A stretch of 64,000 bases of DNA from DASTFY01 sp963769115 (GCA_963769115.1 CAVYKN010000006.1:185328-249327), one strand, 5' to 3'. Numbered from the stretch's first letter, positions 46,497-55,262 are shown. Numbers and translations: made by a program. The notes: generated by a model not told the origin, from the letters alone.

Positions 46497-47261
46497 TCAG
46501 CTGAGGGCCTCGACGCGGCCGCACCGCTCGAGGGCGACGGCCAGCACGTCGGCCAGCGCGACGGCGACGCGGCGCTCGTCCAGGGTCACGCCCCGGCCCG
46601 GCGTCGGTTCGACCGCGATGTGGCCGAGCACGCCCCGCCCCGCGACGACCGGGATGGCGAGCGCAGCGGGGAGCTCGAACGCCCGCCCGGTCCAGGAGGA
46701 CAGCGTCGGCACGACCCGCCCGCTGCGGGTCAGGAGCGGGGTGTCGGCGGAGGCCGCCTCGGGCACGAAGTGCGAATCCTCCGCACCGAGCTCGTCGGCC
46801 AGGCCGGCCCGCACCACGGCCCACGTCTCATCCACGCCGGTCTCTCCGGCCAGCACGGCCAGTGCCCGCTCGATCCGATGGGCGCCCTCGGCCTGGAGGA
46901 CCACCTCGGTGCGGCGGCGCTGGCTGAGCAGGGCCAGCTCGCCGACCGCCAGGCCGACCACGACCAACAGGACGACCGTGACGATGTCCTCGCCCTCCTT
47001 GACGCGCAGCGTCAGGTAGGGCTCGGTGTGGAAGAAGTTGAAGCTGACGGCGGCGATCACGGCGGCCGTCACGCCGGCCAGGCGGCCACCGACGACCGCG
47101 GCGGCGACCACGAACACCACGAGGATCAACGCGACGTTGGTGTTGCCGATGGTGTCCCTCACCGCCACCAGCAGTCCGGAGACGGCGATGATCGCGATGC
47201 CGGCCACGCAGGCCCAGACGACGCCCTCACGGTCGGCCTTGGTGCTCTGAGGAGTTGGCAT
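46497..47261 (-). CDS. DUF4118 (KdpD-like transmembrane) sensor protein
   Basis: 254 residues. Three or four TM helices (about 14-105) with FNFFHTEPYLTL, the signature of the KdpD membrane domain (DUF4118), then a cytoplasmic GAF-like region (about 125-250) with GVLGHIAVEPTP. There is no kinase domain. It lies first in the kdp operon on the minus strand, so it may sense potassium or turgor together with KdpD. ATG at 47261. Confidence 0.82.
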   Translation of the reverse strand: MPTPQSTKADREGVVWACVAGIAIIAVSGLLVAVRDTIGNTNVALILVVFVVAAAVVGGRLAGVTAAVIAAVSFNFFHTEPYLTLRVKEGEDIVTVVLLVVVGLAVGELALLSQRRRTEVVLQAEGAHRIERALAVLAGETGVDETWAVVRAGLADELGAEDSHFVPEAASADTPLLTRSGRVVPTLSSWTGRAFELPAALAIPVVAGRGVLGHIAVEPTPGRGVTLDERRVAVALADVLAVALERCGRVEALS

Positions 47262-47302
47262 GCCTCCGGTGTACGCCCAGGTGAGAGGGGATGACATCGA
47301 CC

Positions 47303-47340
47303 TTGACGGGTTCTTGACGCAGGGCGAACAGACCTTGACG
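47303..47340 (-). promoter_or_regulatory. Three phased TTGACG direct repeats upstream of the kdp operon
   Basis: On the plus strand TTGACG starts at 47303, 47314 and 47335, spaced 11 and 21 bp, so all three lie on about the same helix face. OmpR-family regulators bind direct repeats at 11-bp spacing, and KdpE is encoded at the end of this operon. The gap 47262-47402 also separates the operon from the divergent otsB gene. Confidence 0.5.
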
Positions 47341-47402
47341 CGTCCCTCGCGGGGCGATCGGGCCGGGTTGCGATCGCCCGCCCGCCGGGTAGGAAGAAGG
47401 GC

Positions 47403-48176
47403 ATGGATGCGCGGAGCCCGGTCGTGGAGCTGGGCCTCGCATCAGCAGTGGCGCGAGTGGCTGCTCGGAACTTCCTGCTCGTGGCCAGCGACTTCGACGG
47501 CACCCTCGCGCCCTTGGTCGACGACCCGGCGCGCGCCCGCGCTCTGCCTGCCGCCGAGGCCGCCTTGATCACCCTGGCCGCCCTGCCCCGGACCGTGGTG
47601 GCGCTGGTCTCGGGCCGCAGCCTGGCCAGCCTGCGGGCGGGAGTAGGGCGCCTGGCCGAGCACGCGACGCTCATCGGGGGGCACGGCGTCGAGTGGGAGG
47701 ACGCGGCCCCGACCCCGGAGGAGACGGCCCGGCTGGACGTCCTCGTGAGAGCACTGGACGACGTGACCGAGGACGTGCCCGGGGCGTGGGTGGAGCGCAA
47801 GCCCTTCAGCGCCGTGATCCACCTCCGCCGTGTCCCGGCCGACGAGGCCGTCGACGCCCACGCCGCCGCCCTCGAGGCCATCCAGGGTGGCGAGTACCAC
47901 GTCATGCTGGGCCACGGCGTCATCGAGGCCCTGGTCCGGGAGCCGGCCAAGGGCGGGGCCATCGCCGCTCTGCGGCGCTCGGTGGAGGCCGACGCCGTCG
48001 TCTACCTGGGCGACGACGTCACCGACGACGACGCGTTCGCCGTCCTCGGACCGGCCGACCTGGCCATCAGCATCGGCCCGACGCCGACCGGCGCCAGCTT
48101 CCAGGTCGCGTCCCCGCGGGCGGCGGCCGAGGTGCTGACCCTCCTGGCCGAAGAGCGGACTCGGCTCACGCTCTGA
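47403..48176 (+). CDS. otsB: Trehalose-6-phosphate phosphatase
   Basis: 257 residues, HAD superfamily. SDFDGTLAPLVDDP is motif I with the nucleophile Asp; VSGRSLASL and GGHGVEWE are family blocks; YLGDDVTDDDAFAVL is motif IV. It makes trehalose from trehalose 6-phosphate. No otsA is adjacent. ATG start; divergent from the kdp operon. Confidence 0.92.
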   Translation: MDARSPVVELGLASAVARVAARNFLLVASDFDGTLAPLVDDPARARALPAAEAALITLAALPRTVVALVSGRSLASLRAGVGRLAEHATLIGGHGVEWEDAAPTPEETARLDVLVRALDDVTEDVPGAWVERKPFSAVIHLRRVPADEAVDAHAAALEAIQGGEYHVMLGHGVIEALVREPAKGGAIAALRRSVEADAVVYLGDDVTDDDAFAVLGPADLAISIGPTPTGASFQVASPRAAAEVLTLLAEERTRLTL

Positions 48177-48177
48177 C

Positions 48178-49185
48178 TCAGGCCTGACCTGGATCACCGC
48201 CGTGCCCACCACGCGGTCTGCGGCCAGGTCGGCCAGCGCCCGGTCCACGGCGTCGAACGGGTAGGACGTCACCTCCGGCGCCAGCGGGATGGCCGAGGCC
48301 AGCGCCAGCAGGTCCCGGCCGTCGGCGCGGGTGTTGGCGGTGACGCTCGTCAGCGTCCGCTCCTCGAACAGGTGGGCCTGGTAGTCGAGGGACGGGACGT
48401 CCGTGAGGTGGACGCCGGCCACGGCCAACGTTCCCGCCGCGGTCGAGTGCCGCCAGCGCGATCGGGACCAGCTCGCCGACGGGCGCGAAGAGGATGGCCG
48501 AGTCCAGCGGCTCCGGGCTGGGATCGGTGACGCCCTGCGCGCTGACCGCGCCGAGCTGCCGAGCCAGCTCCTGGGCGGCGGGAGCGCGGGTGAAGACGTG
48601 GACGCGGGCGCCGAGGTGTCTCGCCACCTGCAGGGTGAGGTGGGCCGACGCGCCGAACCCCCACAGCCCGAGGGCACCGCCCGGGGGCACGCGAGCCCGG
48701 CCCAGCGCCCGGTAGCCGATGATGCCCGCGCACAGGAGCGGGGCCGCGTGCAGATCGTCGAACCCGTCGGGCAGGGGGTACGCGTAGGCCTCCGGCGCCA
48801 CGGCCAGTTCGGCGAACCCACCGTCGGCGTCCCAACCCGTGAAGCGCGGGTCCTCGCAGAGGTTCTCCTGGTCGCGCAGGCAGAACCGGCAGGTCCCGCA
48901 TGTCGATCGCAACCAGGCGACTCCTACCCGCTCTCCCTCCTCGAATCGCGACGCGCCAGGGCCGGCACCGACGACCTCGCCCACGATCTGGTGCCCGGGA
49001 ACGACCCCTCGACGCTTGGCGGGCAGCTCGCCGTCGCGGAGGTGGAGGTCGGTCCGGCACACGCCGCAGGCGCGGACGGCCAGCAGCACCTCCCCGGGGC
49101 CCGGCACCGGAGCCGGCTGCTCGACCAGGCGGAGCCCGCCCTCGGCCTCGCCGGGCCGTCCGGGCTCGACGATCCAGGCCCGCAT
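48178..49185 (-). CDS. Zinc-dependent alcohol dehydrogenase, frameshifted
   Basis: Medium-chain dehydrogenase of the AdhA/AdhP type. Catalytic zinc Cys in RACGVCRTDLHL, His in VPGHQIVGEV, and a structural zinc cluster CGTCRFCLRDQENLC. The NAD site reads LWGFGASAH. The frame breaks near 48431; the next frame gives TLAVAGVHLTDVPSLDY and LFEERTLTSVTANTRADG. That frame has no stop in the expected place, so the end at 48178 (TGA in the first frame) is approximate and a second indel is likely. ATG at 49185. Confidence 0.82.
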   Translation of the reverse strand: MRAWIVEPGRPGEAEGGLRLVEQPAPVPGPGEVLLAVRACGVCRTDLHLRDGELPAKRRGVVPGHQIVGEVVGAGPGASRFEEGERVGVAWLRSTCGTCRFCLRDQENLCEDPRFTGWDADGGFAELAVAPEAYAYPLPDGFDDLHAAPLLCAGIIGYRALGRARVPPGGALGLWGFGASAHLTLQVARHLGARVHVFTRAPAAQELARQLGAVSAQGVTDPSPEPLDSAILFAPVGELVPIALAALDRGGNVGRGRRPPHGRPVPRLPGPPVRGADADERHRQHPRRRPGPAGAGLGHPAGAGGDVLPVRRRGPGAGRPGRRPRGGHGGDPGQA

Positions 49186-49238
49186 CACCCGGCCGGCTTC
49201 ATCACGGAGGCCCTGGTCACAGGGCCAGACTAGGGACC

Positions 49239-50630
49239 GTGCCCCCGGCCACCCTGCCCGCCGACCTCGTCGCGGAGCTGCAGGACGTGGTCGGGACGTC
49301 GCAGGTCCTGACCGACGCCGAAGTGACCGCGGGGTACGCCGTCGACTGGACGGGCCGCTTCCGGGGCCGGGCGTCGGCGGTGGTCCGGCCGGGGACGACC
49401 GAGGAGGTCGCGGCCGTGGTGCGGGCCTGCGCACGGGCCGGCGTCACCATCGTCCCCCAGGGGGGCAACACCGGCCTGGTCGGTGGCGGGGTCCCTCTCC
49501 ACGGTGAGCTGGTGCTCAGCCTGGGCCGGCTCGACCAGCTCGGCGACGTCGACCGCGCCGCCGCGCAGGTGACCGCCGGGGCCGGCGTCACGCTGGCCCG
49601 GTTGCAGGCCCACGCCGACGCGGCCGGGCTGGCCTTCGGCGTCGACCTGGCGCCGCGGGACTCGTGCACGGTCGGCGGGATGATCGCCACGAACGCCGGC
49701 GGGATCCATGTCGTGCGCTACGGCACGATGCGGGCCCAGGTGGCCGGCATCGAGGCGGTGCTGGGCGACGGGAGCGTGGTGTCCCACCTGGCCGGGTTGG
49801 CCAAGGACAACACCGGCTACGACCTCGCCGGCCTGCTGACCGGCAGCGAGGGGACCCTGGCGGTGATCACCGCGGCGCGGCTGCGCCTGGTCCCTCGCCT
49901 CGAGCACCGCGTGACCGCGGGTCTGGGCCTGGCCGGCGTGGCCGAGGCGGTGGCCGCGGTCGCCTGGCTGCGGGAGCGGCTGGCCGGGCTGGAGGCCGTC
50001 GAGCTGATGTTGGCCGAGGGAGTCCAGCTCGTCGCCGACCAGCTCGGCTTGCAGCCGCCGAGCGCGCTCCGGGCGCCGGCGGCGCTCATCGTGGAGGTCG
50101 GTGGCCACGACGACCCCGTGGAGGAGCTGGCCGCCGCGGTCGCCGAGCTCGACCTGGTCGGCGAGCCGGTGGTCGCCGTGACGCCGGATCAGCGGCGACG
50201 GCTCTGGGAGGTGCGGGAGAGCTTCGCCGACGCCATCAACCGGCTCGGCCCGCCCGTCAAGCTCGATGTCTCCGTGCCGCCGGCCCGCATGGCGGCGTTC
50301 GTGGCCTCGCTGCCCGGCGTCGTGCCCGAGGGGCTCGGCGTCGTCGTGTTCGGCCACCTGGGCGACGGGAACCTCCACGTCAACATCACGGGGGTCTCGC
50401 CGGGTGATGTCGGGTTGGCGACGACCGTCGAGCGGGAAGTGCTGACCGCGGTAGTGGCCGAGGGCGGGAGCATCTCGGCCGAGCACGGCATCGGGACGGC
50501 CAAGGCGGCCTATCTCCACCTGTGCCGGTCGCCGGCGGAGATCGCAGCCTTCCGTGCGGTCAAGGCGGCCCTCGACCCCCACGGCATCCTCAACCCGCAC
50601 ACGCTCCTGGCCGCTCAACCCTCCGGGTAG
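49239..50630 (+). CDS. FAD-linked oxidase, GlcD/D-2-hydroxyacid dehydrogenase-like
   Basis: 463 residues of the VAO/PCMH flavoprotein family. The FAD domain (about 35-215) has VPQGGNTGLVGGG and TNAGGIHVVRYG; the C-terminal cap ends with EHGIGTAK, LDPHGILNP. Typical substrates are glycolate or D-lactate. GTG start at 49239 after 'tagggacc'. No GlcE/GlcF-like subunit genes are nearby. Confidence 0.88.
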   Translation: MPPATLPADLVAELQDVVGTSQVLTDAEVTAGYAVDWTGRFRGRASAVVRPGTTEEVAAVVRACARAGVTIVPQGGNTGLVGGGVPLHGELVLSLGRLDQLGDVDRAAAQVTAGAGVTLARLQAHADAAGLAFGVDLAPRDSCTVGGMIATNAGGIHVVRYGTMRAQVAGIEAVLGDGSVVSHLAGLAKDNTGYDLAGLLTGSEGTLAVITAARLRLVPRLEHRVTAGLGLAGVAEAVAAVAWLRERLAGLEAVELMLAEGVQLVADQLGLQPPSALRAPAALIVEVGGHDDPVEELAAAVAELDLVGEPVVAVTPDQRRRLWEVRESFADAINRLGPPVKLDVSVPPARMAAFVASLPGVVPEGLGVVVFGHLGDGNLHVNITGVSPGDVGLATTVEREVLTAVVAEGGSISAEHGIGTAKAAYLHLCRSPAEIAAFRAVKAALDPHGILNPHTLLAAQPSG

Positions 50631-50995
50631 GCCCTGAGCTCGACGAGCAGGCCGTCGGGGTCGCGCACGTAGATCGAGCTCGCCATGCCTCTCGCCCCGA
50701 AGCGCTCGCCCTCGTCCTCGATGACGAGACCCGATCGCTCGCGGACCTCGGACAGTTCGTCCCCGGTGACCACGAAACACACGTGGTCGAGGTGACCTCG
50801 GGCGCCGTCGTGACCGGGGACGACATCGATGATGGTGTCGGGCGTGACCCGCAGCGACGGGAAGAACACCTCGCCCGCCCGCCACTCGTCGAGGCGCATC
50901 GGGTCGAGACCCAGGTGCTCCTGGTACCAGGCCATCGTGCGTTCGACGTCAGCGACGACGAGCACGAGGTGATCGAGGGTGGCAGCGCGGACCAT
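50615..50995 (-). CDS. VOC (glyoxalase/dioxygenase-fold) protein
   Basis: 126 residues. One VOC unit: LDHLVLVVADVERTMAWYQEHLG, HLDHVCFVVTGD and VRDPDGLLVELRAYPEG; the His and Glu metal ligands are present in the LDHL and VELR strands. Possible metal-dependent lyase or dioxygenase; substrate unknown. I chose the ATG at 50995. It converges on the FAD oxidase, overlapping by 16 bp. Confidence 0.85.
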   Translation of the reverse strand: MVRAATLDHLVLVVADVERTMAWYQEHLGLDPMRLDEWRAGEVFFPSLRVTPDTIIDVVPGHDGARGHLDHVCFVVTGDELSEVRERSGLVIEDEGERFGARGMASSIYVRDPDGLLVELRAYPEG

Positions 50996-51071
50996 GGCCC
51001 GATCGAACCACATCGGCAGGGCGCGAACACCGCGAGACTGGCGGCGCCGGACGCACCCGGCTGGAGGCACC

Positions 51072-51911
51072 ATGCGCTATGGCATCAAGACGGTCCCCGA
51101 GCACACGTCGTGGCAGGACGTGCTCGACATCTGGCGGGCCGCCGATGACATCCCGGTCTTCGAGTCGGGCTGGAACTGGGACCACTTCTATCCCCTGACC
51201 GGCGACCTCACCGGGGACAACTTCGAGGGCTGGACGATGCTGGCCGCACTGGCGCAGGCGACGCGCCGGATCCGCCTCGGGGTCCAGGTGACGGGGATGA
51301 TCTACCGCCACCCGGCGGTGCTGGCGAACATGGCGGCGACCGTGGACGTGATCTCCGCCGGGCGCCTGGAGCTCGGCGTCGGCGCGGGCTGGAACCAGAT
51401 GGAGTGCGACGCGTACGGCATCGAGCTCCCGCCGTTGCGGGAGCGGTTCGACCGCTTCGACGAGGGCGTCGAGGCCATGGTTGGCCTGCTGACCCAGGAG
51501 GTGACGACCTTCGAGGGCCGCTACGTCCAACTCCGCGAGGCGAGGTGCGAGCCCAAGTCGGTGCAGCGCCCGCACCCGCCCATCGTCATCGGCGGGCGAG
51601 GTCCCACCCGGACGCTGAAGACCGCGGCGCGCTGGGCGCAGCACTGGAACGTCATCGTGCCGGGCCCACAGGACTGGACGCCGCTCAAGGAGATCCTGGT
51701 CGGGCACTGCGAGGCCATCGGACGCGACCCGGCGGAGATCACGTGCTCGGTCAATGTCAGGCTGAACGAGGTGGGCGGGATCGGCCCTGGCGCCGAGCTG
51801 GCCGCGCAGTACCGCGACGTGGGCGTCGACCTCGTCATCTTCAACCTGCCCCAGCCCTTCGACGCCACCGTGCTGGAGCCGCTGGCCGAGGCGGTCTCAG
51901 CTCTCGGCTGA
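51072..51911 (+). CDS. LLM-class F420-dependent oxidoreductase
   Basis: 279 residues. WNWDHFYPLTGD, RLGVQVTGMIYRHPAVLANMA and LELGVGAGWNQMECDAYG are hallmarks of actinobacterial F420-dependent LLM enzymes; PHPPIVIGGRGPTRTLK binds the cofactor. ATG at 51072 with GGAGG upstream. Substrate unknown. Confidence 0.9.
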   Translation: MRYGIKTVPEHTSWQDVLDIWRAADDIPVFESGWNWDHFYPLTGDLTGDNFEGWTMLAALAQATRRIRLGVQVTGMIYRHPAVLANMAATVDVISAGRLELGVGAGWNQMECDAYGIELPPLRERFDRFDEGVEAMVGLLTQEVTTFEGRYVQLREARCEPKSVQRPHPPIVIGGRGPTRTLKTAARWAQHWNVIVPGPQDWTPLKEILVGHCEAIGRDPAEITCSVNVRLNEVGGIGPGAELAAQYRDVGVDLVIFNLPQPFDATVLEPLAEAVSALG

Positions 51912-52391
51912 CGCCCGCCACCGCGTGTACCGCGGTGGCCACGACGGCCGGGGTCCGTACGTCGCCAGGAGCGCCCGTTCGATCCGGAACTCGAAGAGCG
52001 TCTCGTCACCGCCCTGGATCGGCGCCGTGTACGCGGCGCGCACCGCGGCGATGGTGGCCGGCGACGTCGTCTCGATCGCCGTGCCGTCGACGCAGAACTC
52101 GTCGTCGACCTCGTCGGCCGGGAAGGCATGCACCGCGTAGCGCCCGTCACGGCGGAGGTCCGACGCCTTGGGCGACGGACCGATGAAGCCCCACAGTCCG
52201 CCCTCGGCGAGGATCGGGCAGAACGGGTGGAGCCGTGGCCCGCCGTCGGGACGGATGGTGGCCAGGTATCCGAGCCCGAGTCCGTGCTGGAGGAGCAACC
52301 GCCGGCCACCCTCGGCCAGGTCCGGCGCCGCCGCTTCGAGCTCCTCCCACCGCGCGCCCGGCCCCACGGGCGCCGTCCCGCGCCCGCTCAC
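51897..52391 (-). CDS. Pyridoxamine 5'-phosphate oxidase-like protein
   Basis: 164 residues with the split beta-barrel flavin fold: LGYLATIRPDGGPRLHPFCP, WGFIGPSPKASDLRRDGR and YAVHAF. It likely binds FMN or F420. GTG start at 52391 overlaps the stop of the next PNPOx-like gene (GTGA, 52388-52391), so the pair is coupled. Confidence 0.82.
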   Translation of the reverse strand: MSGRGTAPVGPGARWEELEAAAPDLAEGGRRLLLQHGLGLGYLATIRPDGGPRLHPFCPILAEGGLWGFIGPSPKASDLRRDGRYAVHAFPADEVDDEFCVDGTAIETTSPATIAAVRAAYTAPIQGGDETLFEFRIERALLATYGPRPSWPPRYTRWRASAES

Positions 52392-52867
52392 CCGCCCGGC
52401 GGTGGGTCGGGGCGGTGGACCTCGTCGAGCCAGGCGCCGTCGCGCATGAGCGTGCGACCTGCGATCTCGTTCGCCTCCCGCCAGGCCTGCAGGCGCACCG
52501 GCCGTAGCACGATGACCCGGTAGGCCTCGGCATCGGACTCGCCGCGGGGGTCCCATCCCGACTGCTCCGCGAACGTGTCCAGCAGTTCGCCTCCGTCGGG
52601 GGCCGCGACCTCGCTGGCGACCTCGGCGTCGATCATCACGAGATCCCTCGTTCCTCCGACACCCACCCGGGCGACGCCGCGAGCACTCAGGTTGCGTGCC
52701 GTCAGCGAGCGTTGCTCGGTGACGAGGACGATGTCGTTGCCGGTCCAACCGATCGAGAGCGGGACCAGATGGGGGGCCCCGTCGGCGGACGATGTTGCCA
52801 CCCAGGCATCGGCCCCGGGAGCACCGAGGATCGTCAGCGCGTCGTGACGGCGCTCATCGTTCGACAT
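52388..52867 (-). CDS. PNPOx-like flavin/F420 protein, possibly fused upstream
   Basis: 159 residues. RRHDALTILGAPGADAWVAT, PHLVPLSIGWTGNDIVLVT and ARVGVGGTRDLVMIDAEV are typical of actinobacterial F420/FMN split-barrel proteins, followed by LQAWREANEIAGRTLMRDG. The ATG at 52867 is the natural N-terminus of such proteins, but there is no strong ribosome site and the frame is open back into a truncated PepSY gene. It may therefore be translated as a fusion or from its own start. Confidence 0.8.
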   Translation of the reverse strand: MSNDERRHDALTILGAPGADAWVATSSADGAPHLVPLSIGWTGNDIVLVTEQRSLTARNLSARGVARVGVGGTRDLVMIDAEVASEVAAPDGGELLDTFAEQSGWDPRGESDAEAYRVIVLRPVRLQAWREANEIAGRTLMRDGAWLDEVHRPDPPPGG

Positions 52868-53402
52868 CCACCCGACGATGTCCATGCCGTCGGGGATGAC
52901 GTCGCAGACGACACCCTTCACGCCTCCCGGCTCGACGCCGTCGGCGTTCGCTCGGCACCAGCCGGACTCGGGGTCGAACACCCCGACGATGCCCCAGTCC
53001 TGCCAGAGGTACATGTGCCCGCGGTACAGCCACCAGGACGCTCCGGCCTCCTCGTCCTTGATCGAGTTCACCGTTCCGGACCCCGGATCGACGAAGGCCG
53101 TGAGGTAGGTGGGCTCCACGGTCTCGGGCGACCCCTCCGGCGGCAGCACCTCGCCGTACACCTGGTAGACCCCGCGACCGTTGCGGGGCAGCGTCAGGCC
53201 GTACGACTCCGCACCCTCAGGGAACGCTTCCAGGGCGGCGTCGGTCGGCGGCCTGCGGACCGATGTCACCCGGCGTGGCCCGGTAGCGGTCGCCGTCGAA
53301 CCAGCTCTCGATGGCCTGGTGGCCGACCAGCCACGCGCCCGTAGCGGCGACGATGATGACCCACACGAACGGGGCTCGGCCACGCCCGCAGTCTCTCATC
53401 AC
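52868..53402 (-). pseudogene. Truncated PepSY-domain membrane protein, joined in frame to PNPOx
   Basis: Starts at GTG 53402 or ATG 53399 with one TM helix (FVWVIIVAATGAWLVGHQ). A frameshift near 53250 follows, then a PepSY region reading YQVYGEV, MYLWQDWGIVGVFDPESGWC and GGVKGVVCDVIPDGMDIVGW. Intact relatives continue from this point into another TM helix. Here the reading frame runs straight into the N-terminus of a PNPOx protein, so the membrane C-terminus is missing. The join could be a deletion, a real fusion or an assembly chimera. Confidence 0.7.
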
Positions 53403-53525
53403 GTGGTCGCCGCGGGCTCCGGTTCAGTCGCCGGTGACCGCGCCACCACACGGCCCGCACCCCGGCGGGAACGACGGCGACGCTTCTGCAGCCGGATCAC
53501 GTACATGATCACCCCAAGCGCTAAC
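53400..53525 (-). pseudogene. C-terminal membrane tail remnant
   Basis: On the minus strand an in-frame stretch from just after a TAG reads LLALGVIMYVIRLQKRRRRS and on to EPAATT, then TGA overlapping the PepSY start (TGATG). It looks like the last TM helix and basic tail of a larger membrane protein whose 5' part is absent. No longer gene is recognisable between here and the GNAT stop at 53568. Confidence 0.5.
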
Positions 53526-53567
53526 AATGCGGGCTAACAGATCGGAGTCCGCGAACGAGTCCGATGA

Positions 53568-54044
53568 TCACAGGAGCAGGTAGTACTGGGCCTGCGGGAG
53601 GCTGACGAAACCGGCCCGCTCGTAGGTGCTGCGGGCCGGCGCGTGACCCGGGTCCCCACCCGTGTTGACGATGGCCAGGTCCCGGCCGGCTTCGCGCATC
53701 TGGTCGGCGGCGAACTGGGTGAGCTGCACCCCGATGCCCTTGTTCTGGTGAGCCGGGTGCACCGCCAGCATGTGGATCTCGCCGTGCGGCTCACCGTCGG
53801 GGAGATGGACCGCGGTGAAGCCGGCGACTGCGCCGTCTGCCTCTGCGACCCAGACCCCGTACGTCCGGCAGGCGCGGCGGACGTCGTTCTCCTGGTAGCG
53901 ACGCCAGTCGTCCGTGAAGAGCTGGCGGGCGAGCGCCGGACCGACGATGCCGGTCATGGAGGCGAACACGGGCTCCCACGCCAGCAGGGAGAGCTCGACG
54001 ATGGCGTCCTCGTCGTCGGGCGTGGCTGGTCGGATCAGTGCCAT
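53568..54044 (-). CDS. GNAT-family N-acetyltransferase
   Basis: 158 residues. IRPATPDDEDAIVEL starts the fold, MLAVHPAHQNKGIGVQLTQF is the acetyl-CoA motif A (Q-x-x-G-x-G), and YERAGFVSLPQAQYY ends it. Substrate unknown. ATG at 54044 chosen because it precedes the first beta strand. Confidence 0.88.
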   Translation of the reverse strand: MALIRPATPDDEDAIVELSLLAWEPVFASMTGIVGPALARQLFTDDWRRYQENDVRRACRTYGVWVAEADGAVAGFTAVHLPDGEPHGEIHMLAVHPAHQNKGIGVQLTQFAADQMREAGRDLAIVNTGGDPGHAPARSTYERAGFVSLPQAQYYLLL

Positions 54045-54241
54045 CCCTGCATCATGCGGCACGCTCGCGTGGCCGATCCAGCACCGTGCGCGCATGCGCG
54101 AGGAACTGTTCCATCCGCAACCATGCACGTCTCGTGCCGGATACCGCAACGAAGGGTGCACACTTCCGACCAGTCGGGGTCTCATCGCGCGGTCCAGCGG
54201 GCAGCACTAGCCTGCGCGGTGCTTGGACGAGGAGGGGCACG

Positions 54242-54643
54242 ATGAGCGACGAGCTGTTCCTGGTGGGCCGGGTGCTGTTCAGCCTCGTGTTCATCAGGTA
54301 CGGAGTCCTGCACCTGACGCAGACGGCCGGTTCGGTCCAATACGCGGAGTACAAGAAGGTGCCGCAGCCGAAGGCCGCCGTCATCCTCAGCGGCTTGCTG
54401 ATGCTCCTGGCGGGGATCGCGGTCGTGCTCGGGATCTGGATGGACCTGGCGGGCATCTGTCTCGCCGTCTTCGTGCTCATCGCCGCGTTCCTCTTCCACC
54501 GGTACTGGGAGGAGCAGGACCCGCAGACGCGCCAGGCCGAGATGGCCCAGTTCATGAAGAACGTGTCGCTCGCCGGTGGAGCACTCGTCATCGCCGCGGT
54601 CGCCGACGGAGCCCCGTACGCGATCACCGACGGCCTGTTCTGA
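54242..54643 (+). CDS. DoxX-family membrane protein
   Basis: 133 residues, four TM helices (about 6-24, 46-64, 66-86, 105-125). RVLFSLVFIRYGVLHLTQTAG and the FLFHRYWEEQDPQTR region match DoxX/quinol-oxidase-like proteins. In mycobacteria a DoxX protein works with superoxide dismutase and a thiosulfate transferase in redox defence; those partners are not here. ATG at 54242 after GGAGGGG. Confidence 0.85.
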   Translation: MSDELFLVGRVLFSLVFIRYGVLHLTQTAGSVQYAEYKKVPQPKAAVILSGLLMLLAGIAVVLGIWMDLAGICLAVFVLIAAFLFHRYWEEQDPQTRQAEMAQFMKNVSLAGGALVIAAVADGAPYAITDGLF

Positions 54644-54662
54644 CCTGCCGGCCCGACGATCA

Positions 54663-55262
54663 ATGCATCCGGAGTGGCTGATCGTCTCGGCGGTCGGGCT
54701 CGTGATCGCCGGACTCTCGGTCGTGGGCGCGCGCTGGCCGACGATCCATCCGGCTGAGTGCCGGATCTTCCACGCCGTCAACGGCCTGCCGAACGCGCTC
54801 TACGCCGTCGTCTGGTTGCCGATGCAACTGGGGAACCTCGTCGTGGGGACGGCTGCGGGGCTCATCGCCGGGCTCGTCGCTCGTGATCTCGCCGTCGTCG
54901 TCGGCGTGCTCTTGGCGATGGTGATGAAGCTCGTGACCGAACGCATCCTGCGAAAGGAGATGGCCGAGTACCTCTCCGTGCGCCAGCGCCCCGGTACGAG
55001 CCAGATCGGAGCGATCCTGCGGGGTCGGGACGTGCCCAGCTCCGGCCCGAGCTTCCCGTCGGGCCATGTGATCCTCGTCGCCGGCGTGGCGTGCGTGGTC
55101 GCGCCCACGGTCCCGGCCGCCTGGTGGTGGGTGCTCCTGCTGCTGATCGCCTGCGTGATGGTCGGGCGGGTCTTCGTGGGAGCCCACAACCCGCTCGACG
55201 TCACAGCCGGGCTCGGTGCCGGGCTCCTGGTGGGCGGCTTGATCGCCACCCTCGTCAACTGA
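54663..55262 (+). CDS. PAP2-superfamily membrane phosphatase
   Basis: 199 residues, five or six TM helices. PAP2 motif pieces are visible as SFPSGHVI (His) and GRVFVGAHNPLDV (Arg and His), with a degenerate first motif (KLVTERILRKEM). It likely dephosphorylates lipids such as undecaprenyl or phosphatidate. ATG at 54663, 19 bp after doxX, in the same direction. Confidence 0.82.
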   Translation: MHPEWLIVSAVGLVIAGLSVVGARWPTIHPAECRIFHAVNGLPNALYAVVWLPMQLGNLVVGTAAGLIAGLVARDLAVVVGVLLAMVMKLVTERILRKEMAEYLSVRQRPGTSQIGAILRGRDVPSSGPSFPSGHVILVAGVACVVAPTVPAAWWWVLLLLIACVMVGRVFVGAHNPLDVTAGLGAGLLVGGLIATLVN

